DNA from: Carettochelys insculpta | Lineage: Eukaryota > Chordata > Testudines > Carettochelyidae | Length of the DNA stretch: 64,000 bases | Reading direction: 5' to 3' | NCBI RefSeq assembly: GCF_033958435.1 | Contig: NC_134146.1 | Span: 26,372,501 to 26,436,500, forward strand | In this document: one piece after another, positions 13,377-28,300 of the stretch | Layout of the letters: each line of letters starts with the position of its first letter | How positions within the stretch are numbered: the first letter of the stretch is position 1 | Position numbers and translations under genes: made by a program | Notes under the pieces: model-generated | Told to the model about the DNA's origin: nothing | The model's input: the letters and a program-made list of their open reading frames with translations, nothing else | Databases searched by the model: none

Positions 13377-16300
13377 TTCCACGCCGCTCCTGGCAGGTGG
13401 GTTCTGTGCCAATAGCTAAAGGCTGCAGTGCAGGGAGGGTGTCGCTTAGCGGAGCAGTGTTTTTAGGGGCCGCTAGCGGGGCCCACTCCTTTCGCGGGCA
13501 ACTTCCCGGCATGCTGGGCTGCTGAGCTGTCCTCCGCCGTCCTTGCTGTCCCGTTCCCTTTCTGAACGGTCAATGTCCCCTTCAGCTGGGTAGCGTCTTC
13601 CTGCCATGCTGGCCCCTGCCCCCGGGTCGCTCCCTCGCGCAGGCCTCTCTTCGCTGGTTGCTGTTGACGTCCCGCACGCATCTCCTGCTCGTTGTCGCCG
13701 CAGCGCATTTCCCGTGCGTGGGCGCCGATGACCAGTTTGTTCTGCCTGGTGCCCGCCCTGTAGCGCAGTGACGCTCTCAGCCTGGTACCTCAGTGCGTCC
13801 TAGTGCTACTTGTGGCGTGCTCAGGCAAGCGGCTTGGGTTCAGCGTGAACCCTGCTCTTAGCCGGTGCTGATGCCTCTGAGCTGTGGGCAGTTTTGCTGT
13901 TTGAGAGACCGTTGATACTATTAACGTCGTGGTACTTCATTGGTGTGCCATGTGGACTTGCAGAGTAGTAGAACTGGACGGGACTTCATGAGGTTATCGA
14001 GTCTAGTCCCCTGTCTTCATGTCAGGACCAGCACCATCTAGATCATCCCTGAGAGTTGTTTGGCTAACTTTCTCTTAAAAATATCCAATATTGGAGAGAC
14101 TGTAATCTGGCTAGGCAATTTAATCCAGTGTTTATCAACCCTAACAAGAAGTTTTTTCTATGTCTGACCTAAACTGCCCTTGCTGCAATTTAAGCCCCTT
14201 ACCTCGTGTGCTGCTCTCCTGTAGAGCCAACAGACCGAACCCGCAACTGTAGGGGTAAAGTCATGTACCTCTACCCCATGAGTTAAAAGTCACCAGGCTC
14301 TCAGCCAAAGCTGTAGAGCAGACTTCACTCTCTCTTGTCAGTGGTCTGAGTGTCTCTAGGATTATCCTCAAATGTTAAAGAGACTGTTTTTTTCATGCCC
14401 TTGTAACAACCTTTTGGGTACTTGAAAGCTATTATGTTGCTTCTCAGTTTTTCCTTTTTTTCCCCCATACTAAACACATTCAGTTCTTTATGTTTTTCCT
14501 CACAGATCATGATTTCTAGATCTTTAATCATTATTATTGCTCTACTCTAGACCTTCTCCAGTTTGTCCTAATCAGGGTAGAGCAAAAGAATTTTTTCCTA
14601 TGTCTTGCTTATAATACTTCTGTTAATACATCCCAGAAGCATGGTTGCTTTTTTTTTTCCTCACCAGTGTCATGCTGTTGACTCATATTTAGCTTCTTCT
14701 CAGTCTTGCTTCCCATGGGACTTTACTTAACCAGCTCCCTGAGTTTGCTAAAGTCTGTCTCCTTGAAATCCATTATCTTTATTTTGCTGTTCTCTTTGCC
14801 ATCATCAGTTAGAATCATGAACTCTATGTTGTGATCATTTCCACCCAAGCTGCCTTCTACTTTCAAATTTTCAATCAGTCCCTCCCTATTTGTTAAAGCC
14901 AAATCTAGAACAGCCTTCTCCTTAGTAGCTTTCTTCACCTTCTGAAACTCTCCAGTACAGTCCGAGAACTAGATAATCTGTTCTCTGCTGTGTTGTTTTC
15001 CCAACAGGTGCCCAGATAGCTGAAGGCTCCCATCACCACAGAGTCCTGTGCTTTGGATGATTTTTTTCAGTTGTTTTAAAATAAAATTAAAAAAAAAAGC
15101 GCTTCATCCACCTTTTCTTCTTGGTTAAGTGATCAACAGTAGACTCCTGCTATGATATCACCTTCGTTTTTCACTCCTTTTATCCTTACCCAGAGACTCT
15201 CAACAAGTCTGTTTCATATGTCCATTTCAACCTCAGTCCACATGTGTACATTTTTAATATAAAAGGCAACACCACTCTTTTTTTCCATGGCCGTCTTTAC
15301 TGAGCAAGCTGTATCCTTCTATGTGAATGTTCCAGTTATGCATATTATGCGTTTCTGACCCCTCCCAGGTTTCTGTTTGACTTACCTGTGGGCTTTGTTC
15401 ACCTGCCACTTCAAACTTAGTTTTAAAGACTTCCTCACCAGGTTAGCCAGCCTGTGTCGAAATACTCTCTTCCCCTTTCTTGACATGGACCCCATATTTT
15501 CTTTGCAGTCCTTCCTGCAACAACATCCTGTGGTCAAGGAAGCTAGTGCTCCACTGGCGACATTATCTTTGCAGCCAAGCGTTCAACTTCAAGATGTATT
15601 TGTCTCTGCCTGGGTCCCTACCTTTGACCAGAAGGATTGAAAAGAATCTCTTCCACTCCAAACTCTTTCACCCATGCCCTGAGCTCTGTAGTCACTTCTG
15701 ATCTGCTCAGGGTCATGCCCAATGGATGAGTAGTGTGGGTAGTAGTCATAAGGCTGGATGATCCTTAACAATTCCTCCATAATGCCTTGGATACAGGCTT
15801 CTGGCAGGCAACATACTTTCTAGGATGCCAAGTCAGGGTGAGGGATGTGTGCTTCCATTCCCCTCAGAAGAGTCTCTAATCACCACAACCCTACATTTCT
15901 TTTTGGGGGTGGTAGCTATAGACCTTCTAGCTTTGGGGATACCTGACTTTTCTGTCTTAGGGTGTGATTTTTCATCTCTTACCTGGCACAGGCAGGGTGA
16001 GGCTCCCAGAGCAGAGCATTGGGTCAGAAGAAGGGTATGCTTTTTAGGTTGGCATTGTAACCAGTCCACCTGGGGGGAAAATGCTTTGTTTTGACAAAGA
16101 ATATGAGGACAGTGGAACTGTTCTCCGGCATCATGGTGGACGGGTTAGGAGTGGGGTGCCAGGGGTAACCAGCTGCCAGTGTCCTTCTTGTGACAGAGTC
16201 ATCTGCTCCTCCCCCAGTGGTGTGACAGCAGTCCTCTGTAGCTGAGTAGCTTCCTCAGTCTTGGAGGTCTCCATGTGAATACTCATAAGGAGTTCCTTGT

Positions 16301-19300
16301 GGGCACAGATTCTGTTCAGCTTGAGAACCTCCTTCTGTTGCTCTCCCTCCTGCTTCCTAAGACATTCTACCAGCCGGCCCCTTTCACATTGGATAGTTCC
16401 CCCTCACCCCCGCCTGGTTTTCTGTAAGTGGGAAATGCAGGCCACAGACTCTGCAGAACTACAGCAGGATCTGGGAAGAGGCATCCATGGTCAGGTGGTT
16501 TGTGGCTATGGGTGCAGGTGGAGGAGACAGGAGCAGTGGTGGCACAGGTGATGAAGCCCTTCCTAACCATACTGATCATACTAGGACTTGCTTTCAAATT
16601 TCCCTTTTTGCAGCCACCTGGCCACTTAGTTTCTGGCTTTTAAGGTTTTCTCTCTTAGGTCAGCCCTACTCCCTTGTTAACCACACAGAGGGATGGTGAT
16701 CACAAGGCTGATCAAGGGACTGAGGTCTCAAGCAGTCCCCAGACACGTAGTCCAAACTGACACAGTAACTGAAATAACCTCACAGAGAAATACAAAAATG
16801 CAAACAAACCGTCAAGCAAACTCACTCACTTCAAGTTAGTACTTGCACCTTGTTTGTTCAGCAAGGGGATCGCTTTTTTCCCCCTCTCAAACTTCCATTT
16901 TTGCAGCCTCCCAATTATTACCCAGTGAAGTGTGGTTCCAAAGTGAGTTAGCACACGTGACTTTGTTAGATCTGGAGTAGGTTTTGAGACTCTTTCTTGA
17001 GTGGTATCAAGAAAGTGGCTGAAATAATTAGTGTATGGAGTTGTGAAATAACTAAATTCCTTTCCATTCTTTTTGGTAGTATACAGAGTGTAGGGCTGGG
17101 TGGTTCATTATCTGTCCCAAGGCCCAGAGCATTCCAGTGTATTGCCCTGCCTTTTCAATATACAGTAAACTCTTGTTAATCCGGTATTTGATCTGTCAGA
17201 ACTCTGATAACCAGCATAATTCTGGCAAACCCTGAGCCATGACATGGCTTCCCTTTGAACAAATAAACAAACAAACAAAAAACAGTCCCAAGGTGCTGCA
17301 CGAGCCCCCCCTATGAAGCTGAGTGGGCTCTCACAGCTGTGTCTGTCATGTCCGCCACCCAGCAAGCAGTTCCTGCTGTCCCCACTGAAAGGTAAATGGG
17401 GCAGTAGTTGAAGGGGATCTGGCATTGGAGAGTGGGAGGAGCTGAATTTTCTTATTTGGGGGTCTACTGATCACTGCATGTGCTTCCCTCTCTTCCACGC
17501 AGCTCCCCAGCTGCTTTTTAATAACTGGTATATTTGAATATCCAGCAACCTCCTGGTCCCAGGGTTGCTGGGTATCAAAAAATTTACTGTGCAAGGGAGG
17601 CTGGTAAGAGAAACAGGGAGGAGGTTTAGATTGTGGTGTTTCCAGTAGGTGGCTGACAGCTCAGTGTCTGTGTTCCATTAGACGTGGTGGATAGAAGAGT
17701 TGACCCAGTGTCTTTAGTGCTTGGATAATTTAGCTGAGGTTCGTCCCTGCTAAAACTGTGATTTATGTTGTGGGGCTGGAGTACTCCGCTGAAGGAATTG
17801 ATGAGGATAGCTGCTTGTGAACACTGGCAGGTGCAGAATATGGTACTTTGCCAGTTCAGGGATGTTTCTCTGTAGATCCTCCATGTTAAGTATTAGTGTT
17901 ACAAAGACAACATTTAAGAAGCAAGCAACATGATCTTGTGGCTAGAGTAGTGTGTGCCTGGCTTCTATTCTCATCTCTGATAATGACTCTTTGTAATCAT
18001 AGCCAAGCCACTCTGTGCCTCAGTTTTTCTATCTATAAGTGGAAATGCCTAACTCATTGGGATGCAAAGGGTCTGCACTACAGGCTGAATGTCTCTAGTC
18101 TGGCAACATCCATAATCCGGTGTGATTGTAGTTAGTCAGATGACCACTTTATTGAGAGTGTGGATAAGTTTGTTTACAGCTACCAGTCCTGGCTCTCAGT
18201 GTTCTGTGCTGTTATTTAGCTGTAATTTACTCCATATGTCTTCTGGTCCAGTAACCAGTGAAAGTGTTGGTAATTCTGCTAGACAATATTGACCTCCCAT
18301 GGGCTAGCAAATTCTCTTGTTTGGCTGCAGTCAGGTCCCAAGGGTGCCACGGACTAGAGAGGTTCAACCTGTAGTTGTTGTTTGTAAAGTGTCTGGAAAT
18401 TGTTAAATGAAAGGGACTCATGTAAGTACTACCTTTACTGCTTTTGTAGTATGGTCATGCTCCATTTAGTCCAATACCTTCTAGCTTTTCCTTTCCTACT
18501 TCTCCAGGTTATCTGGAAAGGAGGGAGTGCCCTTTTCCTTCTGTTCCTCACTTCTGGAGTCTCTTCTTGCTCCTGTCTGCTAGGATATAAGAGGGGTGTC
18601 AGCTGTTCAGAGTTTTCCACCACCCTGTTGGCTCTTGTCTCTTGCATTGTTTGTTACTGCCTGTGCTCTCTGACAATGTTACATTGCACAGGCAACACAC
18701 CTTTCACAGGTGCTTCACTCTGCCTGTGACAGTAAGGCCAAGTAGGAGGACTGATCCATAAGCAAAGAAATAGCCTCAACTGGTATATCAGCTAGCACCA
18801 GACTTTTTTCTATTTCAAGTGAATAATAGATTATTTAACTTTTCTAGTGCGTGGATCTGAAGGATTCTACATGTTGAATGGACCCCCTAGTTTTACTGAG
18901 AATACAACACTGCAAAGGTACTGTTTTTCTAAGCTTTGCATCTTTTGCAGAAAATAAAATACTTTTTCTAAATGTCATTTTTGGAGTGTTCATTTGAAAA
19001 AAAGTCATGAAATGTGTGCCATATCTAATAATTAACTTAAATTAAAATTCATTAAATTAGAAAATGGAAGCCTCACACTTGTACATGCACCAATGATATT
19101 AGTTGACTATTGCTCCCACTAGAGAACGTAAGTATAATGACAGTGACAGATTTTGTTATCTCTGTTGTAACATAAATACTCTGCAGTAATTTCTATGAGC
19201 AGCATGGAAACTGGTCATAATATAGCTTTTCATCTCGTTTTTATGAGAGACTTTTTGTGTGATGTCTTTGACTATAGTATGTATTTGTTATGTTTTTTTA

Positions 19301-22300
19301 GGGACTTCGGGAAAAACTGCAAAGTTTTTACTTTCAGTAAGGATGGTTCTCTCTTTGCATGGTGCAATGGAGAAAAGTCAGTGCATTTTTTTTTATTGAT
19401 TTCCTTTAACTCATGTTATGAGATCTGGACATACAATATATTATGTGTATAAATGCTATAAAATAAAACACTGTAGAGGCTCTTTTGGTACGCCAGTGGC
19501 AGCCTTTGTTTTTAAATTACCATATGAATTACTTATTATTTCATACATGTATAGGGCACCTATTACAATGGAATCTGGATGTGCTTTTATTAGGGTGTGA
19601 GCTTTCTGTTCACATTGCTCACTAGAAAATATTCAATTCCCAGATCTAGGATCTTCAGCATAGGAGGGTTATATCATTATTGCTAGGTTAAATTCTTTAA
19701 GATCAAGTTATTTTGAAAAAATTCTTGGCGCACAGAATTTTTGAAGCCTGTTGATTATCAACCAAAGGTAGAATTTTCAGTACAATATAAGGAAATTTAA
19801 GAAAGTGGCACCTTAGGCCACATTCTGTTAGGTACTGAATACCCTCATCTCCTAGTGAAATTAGTGTAAAATTGAGGATTTTAAGTTCCGTATAGGATCA
19901 GGCTCCCTTATTTATAGACAACTTTGGGGTGGGGAACCCCCAGCCTGCAATCCAGATCCTGACCCTCATGGACTGGATCAGGCAAGCCATGGTCTGGGTT
20001 TAGACCATGGACTATGCTGGGAGGCAGGAAGTGGCTTCTGGATCTGGTGCTGGTTGCTGCTGTTTCCCCAGCCAGGAGAATGGAGAGGGAGCAGCATTCT
20101 CAGCTGCCTGCTTGGAGGCTTCCTGATGCTGCAGTGATTGGCTGGAATTCCAGCCAATCAGAGCAGCAAAAGGTGGTGCCAAGGAGCAATAGGGAAGAGG
20201 GGTGCAGAGCTATGTGCAACTGGGGGTGCTGCAAAGGTAAGTTGCATCCCCGGACAGCTCCTGTGACCCCTCTGATGCAGACCCCATCTCGCCCCCTTCC
20301 TGCACCTTCATCCCCACCCCAGCTTCCCACCTTCACCCTCCCCTCTCCCTTTCTGACCCCTCCCTCTCAGACCCTGCACACCCACACACCCTCCTACCAA
20401 GGCTCCTCACCTTGCCTTTGCCCCCCTCCATCCCTCTCTCCCAAACCCCTCACCCCAAACTCTCCTGCACCCTTCCTGTCACCTAGAATTACATCCCAAG
20501 CCTGCTCCTGCACTTCCCCTTCCCAGATACCCATCCCTCTCTTGCACCCCTCTCCTGCGCAACTCACCCAACTCCAGCCAACTCCTGCAGCCTGCATCCC
20601 ACCCAGACTGCATCCCACCCAGACTGCATCAGTGAGGTGTTTTTTGTTCTTTTAACCTCATTTCTGTGGCCCACGACTGATATGTCTATGGGTCAGTGGC
20701 CCTGGACTCAAAAAAAAGGATTCAGGGCCTACTGTGAAGAATCATCTCTCAGAAGCATTCCTGTATGCCAGCAGTGGGCAGTCAAGGCAAGTGAGTGAGC
20801 TGCACGAGTGGCCTTCCTTCGCTGCTGCAAGAATGAAATTGAGCATGTGCACTAAACAGGACTCCGAGAATAAGATTAAATACATTGCAGTTGATTTTCC
20901 TTCTTTGTCATGCCTTTTTCAACACAAAGGCTATGTCTACGCTAGCCCCCCCTTTTTGAAAAGGGGTGGTAATGAGACACTTTGTGATGTGCTAATGAGG
21001 CACTGCGATGAATATGCAGCGCCTCATTAGCGTAATGGCAGCCACGGCACTTCGAAAGTGCCAGTTTTGATCACGCGTGGCTTGTCTATGCATAGCCAGA
21101 GTGATCTATTATTAGGGGCAAAGTAAATTGCCAGTAAAAGTAACATAAAGCAGAGGGAGCACATATATCTCCCAATGTTGCATGCAATCAGCATGCACCT
21201 CAAACATGCCCTTGCTTTAAATGTGTGTCACTTCTCATTTTGCCATGGGCTGCTTGACCCTCCCCTCCAGTGCCGGCTCTGCCCTTGTCCCACCCCTTCC
21301 CTCAAACCGCCGCTTCCCTGTCTCCTCCCCTGAGCACACCCCGTCCCATCTCCTTTCAGCTTTTGTCTGGACATTTCTGGAGTTTTGGAGTCCCAGAGCA
21401 AATTCAGGCTGTGAGGAGGAGCAGGGCTGGGTGAGAATGAGCTGAGCCACAGCATTCAGGAGGTGCTGGGAGAGAGAGGAGTAGGTAAATGCAAGGTCCT
21501 CAGCATGTGAGAGGCGTAAGGGGTGGAGTACTGGAAGGTGCGCAGACCATACGTAGAACCCCGATAGGCCACATGCAGGCAGCAGGTTTTTTGATAACCT
21601 CTGGAAAGAGGAGATTGCGGCTAGTGCCATGTCATCTCAGGTGCTTACACACTACTGAGCCCCCTTCTCTGCCAGCTTTGACCCCCGAGTACCTGCTCTT
21701 GCTGAGCCAGGCAGTACAGCTTTCTCTAGTAAAACCCACAGGCAAAGTCTGACTCAGATGCAGACACAGACATGGAGGCTACATTTGCCCTGCCTCAGAA
21801 GATTGAAACTCTCCCGTCACCCTTCCCCAGCAGAGATAGGTTGATTCTAGCTATGCAACTGCCACACCTAGAACTGCATATCTGTTAACTGACTTTACCT
21901 AGTATAGATGTAGCCAGGGATCACATCTAGGAAGAGTCAGCTTCAGGGATTTGTTTCAGCACCTAGATGTTCACCCCTCCTTCCGGTACAAATCTGAAGT
22001 TTATGACAGTCTCCTCTTTCCTTGGTGTAAGGGTAGGTATATACAGCCTCTCCCCTCCCCCAGTTAGAAATTACATACACTCAGTTATATTATAAACCAG
22101 AAATAAGTATATAAAACAGAAAGAGGTAGCAACAAGAGAGAAGCTGATGACTAAGAAAATAATACAAAACATGCAATCCAAGCTAGATACACTAAATAAA
22201 CTAATTAAATATTAGCTCTCACCCTAAATGTGGTTCTAATAATCTTCACAGGCTAGATGCACTTCCAGTCTGGGCCCCGTTCCTTTCCTTTGTTCAGTCT

Positions 22301-25300
22301 TAGTGGCTTCCAGCAGTCATTTTGGGTAGGGTGGTTGGGGCGAGCTGACCACCTGGCTTACATCACTCCTCGCTCTTTGCATAAGGCGGGAATTCTTTGT
22401 TCCTAGTTTGACACGCGTGCATGCACACATACACCAGCTTCTAATGGACGCGTACAGAATTCAAGATAGGGTCCAGTATCTGATAACATGGTCATATATC
22501 TTTGTAGGGCCTTTGTAGGGATTCTTCACAGGCTGACCCACATGTTCACAGGAAGGTTGAGCTCTTTTGCAGTTCACTGTCTGGCTTCTTCGCTCTTGTA
22601 CCTCCTGAAGAGCAGGTAGTAGCCTTCATCCAGCATGATCACATTGGTAATATAAATCTGCAGTACATATTCCTAACTCCAGAAACAGAAGTGATGCATG
22701 CATGCACATAGAATAATCATATTCAATAAATCATAACCTTTCCAATCATAAAATATTAGAATTGGATGGGATTTTAAGAGGTCAGTATGTCCAGTCCCCT
22801 GCACTCACAGGAAGACCAAGCACTAGCTAAATTATCCCTGACAGATGTTTGTCTTGCCTGCTCTAAAATATCTCCAATGATGGAGATGCCACAGCATCTA
22901 CAGGCAACTTATTCTAGTGCTTAACCATCCTGATAGAAGTTCTTTTCTAATGCCCAACCTAAATCTTCCATGCTGCAACTTATGCAACTGTTAGAGGCAC
23001 AGGAGAGTAATTTTTCTCCATCCTCCTTGTAACACCCTTCTAGGTAATTATATGTTGTGAGGTGTACATCAGTTATGACACACATATCATAAATGTATTT
23101 TTGTAAAACCCATACAGAAATCCATGTCACTGAGATAATGACTGTCTTGAGGTTCTGAGATTCTTAATGCTCTATATTCTGATGACCTGGCTAGTGGAGA
23201 ATATAAAATGTCTGTTAATTACTATTTTGCTTAAAAGAAAATATTAATCATATCTGACCTAATGTTCATTTTGTTCCTGAAAACATTGAGCATTTTTCAC
23301 CATCACTCAGAGAGGGGAAGCTGATGTACCAGTGAGGAGCAAAGTCCTGCTATAGACACTGGAGTCTAGGGTTGGATAGGGTGTGATTCTACTTCTATAT
23401 TATTGTTCTTTGGATTCAGCATGATGTAGATCACCATCAGCCTTCAGTTTCTGCTAACATACAATGTCAGGTCTATTTATCTCACTTTGTTATAGGTACT
23501 TTTTGGCTATGACATACATGTTCTCTGGAATCTCAGAATAGTTTAAATTTTAAGTTAAATCTTATAGATTTAATTTTTTTGCTATTTTCTATTGATAACT
23601 CAGCCTTAAAGTAACAGAAACATAGGTAAGAGAATTTTCTTTGCTGGGCTGTAAACTTTTCCAGGCAAATATGTAACATGTTTTTGACCTCATATTTTTA
23701 CTCACCTAAGCATTCCAAAAAGCAAAGTAGTATGTGGCCTTAAAATATGTTTTGATCAACATCTAATAAAAGGGGAAAAACCCTCCTGTGTTTAGTTAGG
23801 TCAGCCAAATGTGGGAGACATTAGAACAGCCAGAAGTATGTGAAATGACACTGGCTATCAATTTAACCAGTCTAATCAAGCTTTGAAATGACCTCTCTTG
23901 GTTCCAGAGTAAATATTGTGAATGTTGCGAACACTGAATTACTGCACTCTTTTGCTCTCCCAAAGGCAGTTTGCCTTGAATTCTCACCAAAGAATAATGT
24001 CCTGGCAACGTGGCAGACCTATACATGTGAGTATTTTAGCATATGTAAAAGTAGATATTGAGTGAAAGAGTACAATGAGTCTGGGGAGAGTTTGCAGTCA
24101 TGGCCATGAAAGCAAACCTGATGACTCATGGTAATGGATGTGGTCATGTGGGAACTTGTGTGTTCAAAGAGTTGGAACATTTTACTTTCCATTGTTTGCC
24201 TATGTGGTAGATTTTCCCAGGTCTTGACTTAATTTGTCAAATAGGTGTCTTACACCCTCATGCTTCATCCCAACTTTCCTGCAGTTAGAGGTTCTGTTCC
24301 TGTGCCCTTGTCTCGTAGTGTAGGGAGGAGAAACCAGGAACTGCAGAGCTCTAGTCTGTTGTGGCTTTGTTGTTGGCTTCCGCAAGGAAATGAATTAACC
24401 TGACTCTACTCTAAAAATGGCATTGTGAGGGTGATCATAATGATTTCCTTATCACATGTGTTTGAAAGGGACAGCCATGTTAGTCAGTTTCAGCAAGAGC
24501 AACAAGGAGGCCTGTGGCACTTTAATACATTTATTTGGATATACACTTTTGTTGGCTGAAACTTACTTCATCAGATGTACAAGTTCTGACTCATAAAATC
24601 TTATGCCCAAATAAATATACGTCATTAACATGCCACACCTGTCATGCTTCCCAGTGATTCTTTCTAGCCAGTCATCTCTAGACTGATTGCATTCCATTCA
24701 GTGGGCATTTCTAGGTGCAAATGTCTTTGTAATAGGCACATAGACACTGGTCCTAAATTCAGATACATTGATATATTGATAAAATTATACATTGATAAAA
24801 GTAGGATAATCATATTCAGTAAATAATCTTTCCAGAGAGAGCTCTCTTGATTCATCTTGTGTAAAACACAAATTAGTATTCATATTATAACCATAACTCT
24901 ATGAAGAATAAGGGGTGTAGTGCCACACTACCCAGCAAAACTAGTCCAGAAATCTAGTCTGAACTTTGACAGTTAAGCTGCGTTTGTTTGGGGCGGGGGG
25001 TTGAGCTGCACTGTTAACAGGTAAAGTGCTGTTCAAGCACAAAATACTACTAATGGTCAAATCATTTACTACGTAGTAAGAATTTTGGACATAAAAGTAC
25101 TATCTTGTTCATTGGCAATTGATGAGCTGCCTTCTGTGGGAAGTCTGCTCGGAGAGGCTGTTAATTGTTGCTCATGGCACCCTAGGAAGCTAAGGAAACC
25201 ACAGAAAAAAGCCATGGGAAAATAGTTTAGAGACTGGAAATTAGGAGGAGTTGTCAGGAGCCATTGCTGGTAACAGAAAGTCATCTCTGCAATAAATTGC

Positions 25301-28300
25301 TAATACAATAAAATTAATTCATCCAGCAAATCTAACTTGATAAATGGAAAGCAAGTGCCACAGTCACTTGAACATCTTAGCAAATAACAAAATGTAAACT
25401 TGGATAATTAACTACAAGGTACTGATCAGGAATTCGCGGTATTGAAGAATTCTGGATGCTTCATAAGAACGGCCGTACCTGGTCAGACTAAAGGTCCATC
25501 CAGAGCAGTATCCTGGCTGCCAACAGCAGCCAATGCCACGTGCCCCAGAGTGAGTGGACCAAACAGGTAATGATTAAATGATCTCTCTCCTGCCATCCAT
25601 CTCCAGCTTCTGACAGACAGAGGTGAGGGATACCATTCTTTACCCATGCTGGCTAATAGCCATTAATGGACCTAACTTCCATGAATTTATGTAGTTCTTT
25701 TTAAAACCCTGTTGTAGTCCTAGCCTTCACAGCCTCCTCTGGCAAGGAGTTCCACAGATTGACTGTGCTTCACTAGTGCAAGGTAAATCTAGTAAAGTGG
25801 AGGAGCATAGCTCTCAGATTTAAAGGCAGAGAAGATGTGTGGTTGGAAAAATACCTGTTTATTCTGAAAATGTAGTAGATGAAAGCCTTATACTGGTGAA
25901 ATCAGCCAAATCAGGATACAGTCCTGCAAGGTGCTGAGTACACCGTGCAAGATGCTCCACATTCATAAGGGTATTCAGCCCTTTTCAGAATTGAAAGTCC
26001 ATTGTTGAGGTAGAATAGAATGGTGAGTGAAGCAGATCTAAACTCCTTCCTTCGAACACCACTGCAAACCTGTCTTTATTGTTGTTATTTTTTAATTACA
26101 GCTGCTAAAGATGGCACAACAGGCATGCCAAATCTACAACTTTATAATGTGAAAACTGGGAAGTGTTTAAAGTCTTTTATCCAGAAAAAGATGCAGAACT
26201 GGTAAATAATGTTTTGAAGTATTAATTGTCTGCATAGCTATACAGATTTCAAAACCTGATCTTGAAATTGTGATTTTTAATAGTGTTGTTTCTCTACATA
26301 TTGCTTGCTATAAACTGAATGTATCTAATATTTATACTCATACAGATATCTTTGTACATGTACAGTCAGTTTGTAAAATAGTAAATTCATTACTATTTTG
26401 AACAACTGGGGGGTGAAATGTACTATTAGTAAAAGGGTGCATAATGCTTTTATTATGTAAACGTATGCCCCTAACCTCATATGAACTTGTAGTATTGTTA
26501 GCTCTCTTTTGCTACGTTTACTCTGGCCCCTCCCTTTCAAAAGGGGTATGCAAAAATGGCCAATTGAAAATGTAAATGAGGTGTTGGTTTGTATATTCAG
26601 CACCTCCATTTGCATAGTGTCAGCCACTCGCTGTTCTGGATGGGCTGTTTTTGAAAGCCAAAACAGCCATGTAGACAGGGCTCTTTGGACAGGAAGCCTT
26701 GCTTTTGAAAGCACCCTTCTTCCCAATTTTTTTTTTTTCAGGAAGGGTGCTTTCAAAAGCAAGCTTCCTTTCGAAAGAGCTCCATCTACACGGCTGACTT
26801 GGCTTTCGAAAACAGCATGTCAGGAACAGCGAGTGGCTGACATTATGCAAATGAGGTGCTGAATATGCAAGTATCTCATTTGCATTTTCAATTGACCGCC
26901 AGGGTTGTGAGTTCAATCCTTGTTGGGGCCATTTAGGGATCTAGGGCAAATATTTAAAAAAAAAAAAAAAAATGGTGCTTGGTCCTGCTAAGAGTTCAGG
27001 AGACTGGACTCAATGACCTCCCAAGGTCCCTTCCAGCTCTGAGATGTGTGTCTCATTTTTGCATGCCCTGTTCGAAAGGGAGGGGCCAGTGTAGACATCA
27101 CCTTTGTGAGCATTGTTCTAAGCTTGTTATGGAATTTAGTTTTAAATAATACTGAGATAGTAAATGTTGTCGTCTTCAGTTTTTATTTTGTCACTTTTTT
27201 TTAATCTTAGGTGTCCTTGCTGGGCAGACAATGAAAGTATTTGTGCTAGGATCGTAAATAATGAAGTGCACTTCTTTGAAAACAACAACTTTGGTATGCA
27301 AATGTTTCTAAGATGGCTTCATTGCATTCTAGATAGGTTTCTGTTTTGCTGATCTTCACCCTTTCTTCATTTTTCTGATTTTTCATGTCACTGGGTTTAT
27401 CTGAAATATGACTAAAATCCTCTCTTATTTTGGTATCCAGAATAAATAAGGTCCTATGAAATCCTGGTATATTTTCAGCATGTTGACATTTTTTCCATTT
27501 CTTGTCTGCTCTTCTGTAATGTGAGAGAGTTCCCATTTTAGATACAAAAGGTCAATTCTGTATTGATATAAGCAGAGTGAGGTTCAAAGGATGCTTGTAT
27601 AGAATGGGATCAGATTTCTTCAGTGTGTTGGGCTGAGTGTCTCTCTTTTGGTTTCCAAAGTGCCATGGGAAGAGTGACATTTAGGGCAACAGCATGACTA
27701 TGGAACCAGAATATTTTCCAGAATAGTTCAGCATTAACCAAAGATATTTGGGAAGTAAAGAGAACAAGCTGAGGCAGAGGGAAACATGGTGATAATGAGA
27801 AGGAAGGAAGCCAAGAGAGTTTGGAGATAAAGAATGATGCAAATGGAACAGAACAAAAGGAACTCCAGAGAAAGAAGAAGAGAGACAATGAAAATAAAAA
27901 GGAGGCAAAGAGGTATTCAGAAGGAAAAAAAAAACTTAGATGACACAGAAGTTGTTTGGGGGCTAAGGGTGTAACATACTGTCTCATGGGAGACATGGGT
28001 TTATGATTCTGGGGCAGTTTCTTCTGAAGCTAGTAGAACTTGGGGTATAGAGACATAGGATGCCCCTGGCTCCATGCTTGTTAGGGTGAAATGTTTTCTT
28101 TTGGAAGAGGCTTTTCACCATTCTTCATAGGTGGAAGAAACTTTCTATAATGACTTTAAAAAGGCAGTTTTCAGAGAGTTATATGGGGAAAAAAATCTGT
28201 ATTTTTATCAGGTGGGGTTTCCCACACTGTGCTCTTGAATTTTTCCATTGATGATCTGTTGTAGTTAGAGAGATGAGACTGCTATGAGAACAGACACCCT

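Noticed and set aside
20014..20655. 213-codon open frame on the plus strand
   Set aside because: Proline/serine-rich translation of a C/T-rich interior of a hAT-like element; no domain, and it lies within an EIF2A intron.
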